Below, one piece after another: positions 61,535 through 64,000 of a stretch of 64,000 nucleotides of DNA (position 1 is its first letter; each line of letters begins with the position of its first letter). The notes under the pieces are model-generated. The model had not been told where the DNA came from. It was given only the letters and a program-made list of their open reading frames with translations, and ran no database searches. Origin of the DNA: Paenisporosarcina sp. FSL H8-0542 (lineage in GTDB: Bacteria; Bacillota; Bacilli; Bacillales_A; Planococcaceae). The position numbers were made by a program, and so were the translations under genes. The stretch lies in assembly GCF_038632915.1 (NCBI RefSeq), contig NZ_CP152050.1:3278501-3342500 (forward strand). The letters run 5' to 3'.

Positions 61535-61569
61535 AAAAAACCGATACCTTTTAATAGGTAACGGTTTTC
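61535..61569 (-). terminator. Terminator of the last mini-5S unit
   Basis: AAACCGTTACC pairs imperfectly with GGTATCGGTTTTTTTG on the minus strand. It is the most diverged of four related terminators (the others at 61783, 62033 and 62282). Confidence 0.65.
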
Positions 61570-61573
61570 TACT

Positions 61574-61822
61574 TGCCTAGCGACGTCCTACTCTCACTGG
61601 GGGAGCCCCCAACTACCATCGGCGCTAGGCTGCGAAAGACGATGAACGGCAGATTTCTTCGTCAACCGCAGGTCTTCGAGTCTCGCGTATATTATACGCT
61701 CCGAGTCTCTTCCCTTTGTTTCCTCGAACTCTTTGTTCCTCCTCTTTCTCGCACACCTTCGTACTAAGCTTAAAATACTACACAAAAAAACCGATACCTC
61801 GGAAGGTATCGGTTTCTTATTT
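61574..61822 (-). ncRNA. Mini-5S unit 3 (249-bp tandem unit, distal copy)
   Basis: Transcribed after the rRNA genes. The unit holds a ~130-nt spacer with a GCGTATA/TATACGC hairpin, then a ~56-nt 5S 3'-domain (61574-61629), then a terminator. The 5S part is closed by GCCTAGCG/CGCTAGGC. Overlapping open frames are artefacts of the repeat. Confidence 0.6.
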
Positions 61823-62071
61823 TGCCTAGCGACGTCCTACTCTCACAGGGGGAGCCCCCGACTACCATCGGTGCTAGGCTGCGAAAGACGATGCACGGCA
61901 GATTTCTTCGTCAACCGCAGGTCTTCGAGTCTCGCGTATATTATACGCTCCGAGTCTCATCCCTTTGTTTCCTCGAACTCTTTGTTCCTCCTCTCTCTCG
62001 CACACCTTCGTACTAAGCTTAAAAAACAACACAAAAAAACCGACACCTCGAAAGGTATCGGTTTCTTATTT
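61823..62071 (-). ncRNA. Mini-5S unit 2 (249-bp tandem unit, middle copy)
   Basis: Same layout as the distal copy; the 5S-like part is 61823-61878. The closing stem has one mismatch (GCCTAGCA against CGCTAGGC). The terminator for this segment is at 61783-61816. Confidence 0.6.
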
Positions 62072-62320
62072 TGCCTAGCGACGTCCTACTCTCACAGGGG
62101 GAGCCCCCAACTACCCTCGGCGCTAGGCTGCGAAAGACGATGAACGGCAGATTTCTTCGTCAACCGCAGGTCTTCGAGTCTCGCGTATATTATACGCTCC
62201 GAGTCTCATCCCTTTGTTTCCTCGAACTCTTTGTTCCTCCTCCTTCTCGCACACCTTCGTTCTAAGCTTAAAATACAACACAAAAAAACCGACACCTCGA
62301 AAGGTATCGGTTTTTTACTT
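62072..62320 (-). ncRNA. Mini-5S unit 1 (249-bp tandem unit, proximal copy)
   Basis: Same layout; the 5S-like part is 62072-62127, closed by a perfect GCCTAGCG/CGCTAGGC stem. The unit includes at its upstream edge the terminator of the true 5S gene (62282-62314). Terminator after it: 62033-62065. Confidence 0.6.
62282..62314 (-). terminator. Terminator of the rRNA operon
   Basis: AAACCGATACC pairs with GGTGTCGGTTT (G-U tolerated) on the minus strand and is followed by seven T, seven bases after the 5S 3' end. Confidence 0.85.
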
Positions 62321-62438
<118 letters not shown>

Positions 62439-62504
62439 TTTTTTTGAGTGTTTGTTCACTCAAAACTGGATAAACGGGTCATTGAAAACCATTCAAATTC
62501 ATTT

Positions 62505-64000
<1,496 letters not shown>

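Noticed and set aside
61573..62265. Repeated 64-codon frames on the plus strand (starting MPSDVLLS) at 249-bp spacing
   Set aside because: They run antisense across the shortened 5S units; their similarity is explained by the tandem repeat, and no ribosome site precedes them.

Overview
The window reads as a low-GC, Gram-positive Bacillales chromosome, most likely Planococcaceae (Sporosarcina, Planococcus or a relative). The basis is AGGAGG-type ribosome binding sites, Bacillus-type gene families (IspA, YvrJ, YmcC, SigV/RsiV, PdaC, bacillopeptidase F) and an rRNA operon of the Bacillus kind. No database was consulted. Names rest on recognised motifs and family knowledge, and the genus is an inference.

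Layout. 1-390: 5' end of a penicillin-binding protein gene (minus). 0.7-3 kb: intracellular subtilisin behind a near-perfect CodY box, then a yvrJ / sigO-like / rsoA-like trio that looks like a split sigma factor system. 3-11 kb (minus): a 21-bp heptad-coding array, two small coupled unknowns, a solitary dnaN, a HIT protein, and a two-gene operon of a giant UPF1-like helicase with a winged-helix-like partner. 11-19 kb: GyrI-like protein, ECF sigma/anti-sigma pair, TetR/YmcC divergent pair, PadR/HAAS-type membrane protein pair, ABC exporter. 19-25 kb: small secreted protein, guaC with PurR boxes, GDPD lipoprotein, MBL hydrolase, lipoprotein, a recombination scar, LCP protein. 25-36 kb: operon of frameshifted SDR, acyl-CoA synthetase and an unknown; DUF3311/sodium symporter; YitT protein; second heptad-coding array; MFS pump with TetR and three operators; TraB protein. 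36-44 kb: sugar dehydrogenase-like protein, membrane protein, a TPR quorum-sensing-type regulator with its candidate signal peptide gene, PdaC-like deacetylase, rsiV and sigV. 44-46 kb: decayed genes (topB remnant and others), a small secreted peptide and a zinc-ribbon microprotein. 46-61 kb: two subtilases of more than 1,300 residues (one with a dockerin-like tail, one bacillopeptidase F) flanking transporters, a regulator and pseudogenes. 61.5-64 kb (minus): 23S (partial) and 5S rRNA, followed downstream by three tandem 249-bp units, each with a shortened 5S-like hairpin and a terminator.

Themes. The window holds three sigma systems (SigO/RsoA-like, an unnamed ECF pair, SigV/RsiV), extracellular and intracellular proteolysis with CodY-type sites, envelope modification (PdaC, LCP, PBP), and several repressor/pump pairs. 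The best candidates for less-described biology are the TPR regulator with its 42-residue pre-peptide, the mini-5S tandem array, the two 21-bp heptad-coding arrays, the giant helicase operon and the secreted two-cysteine peptide.
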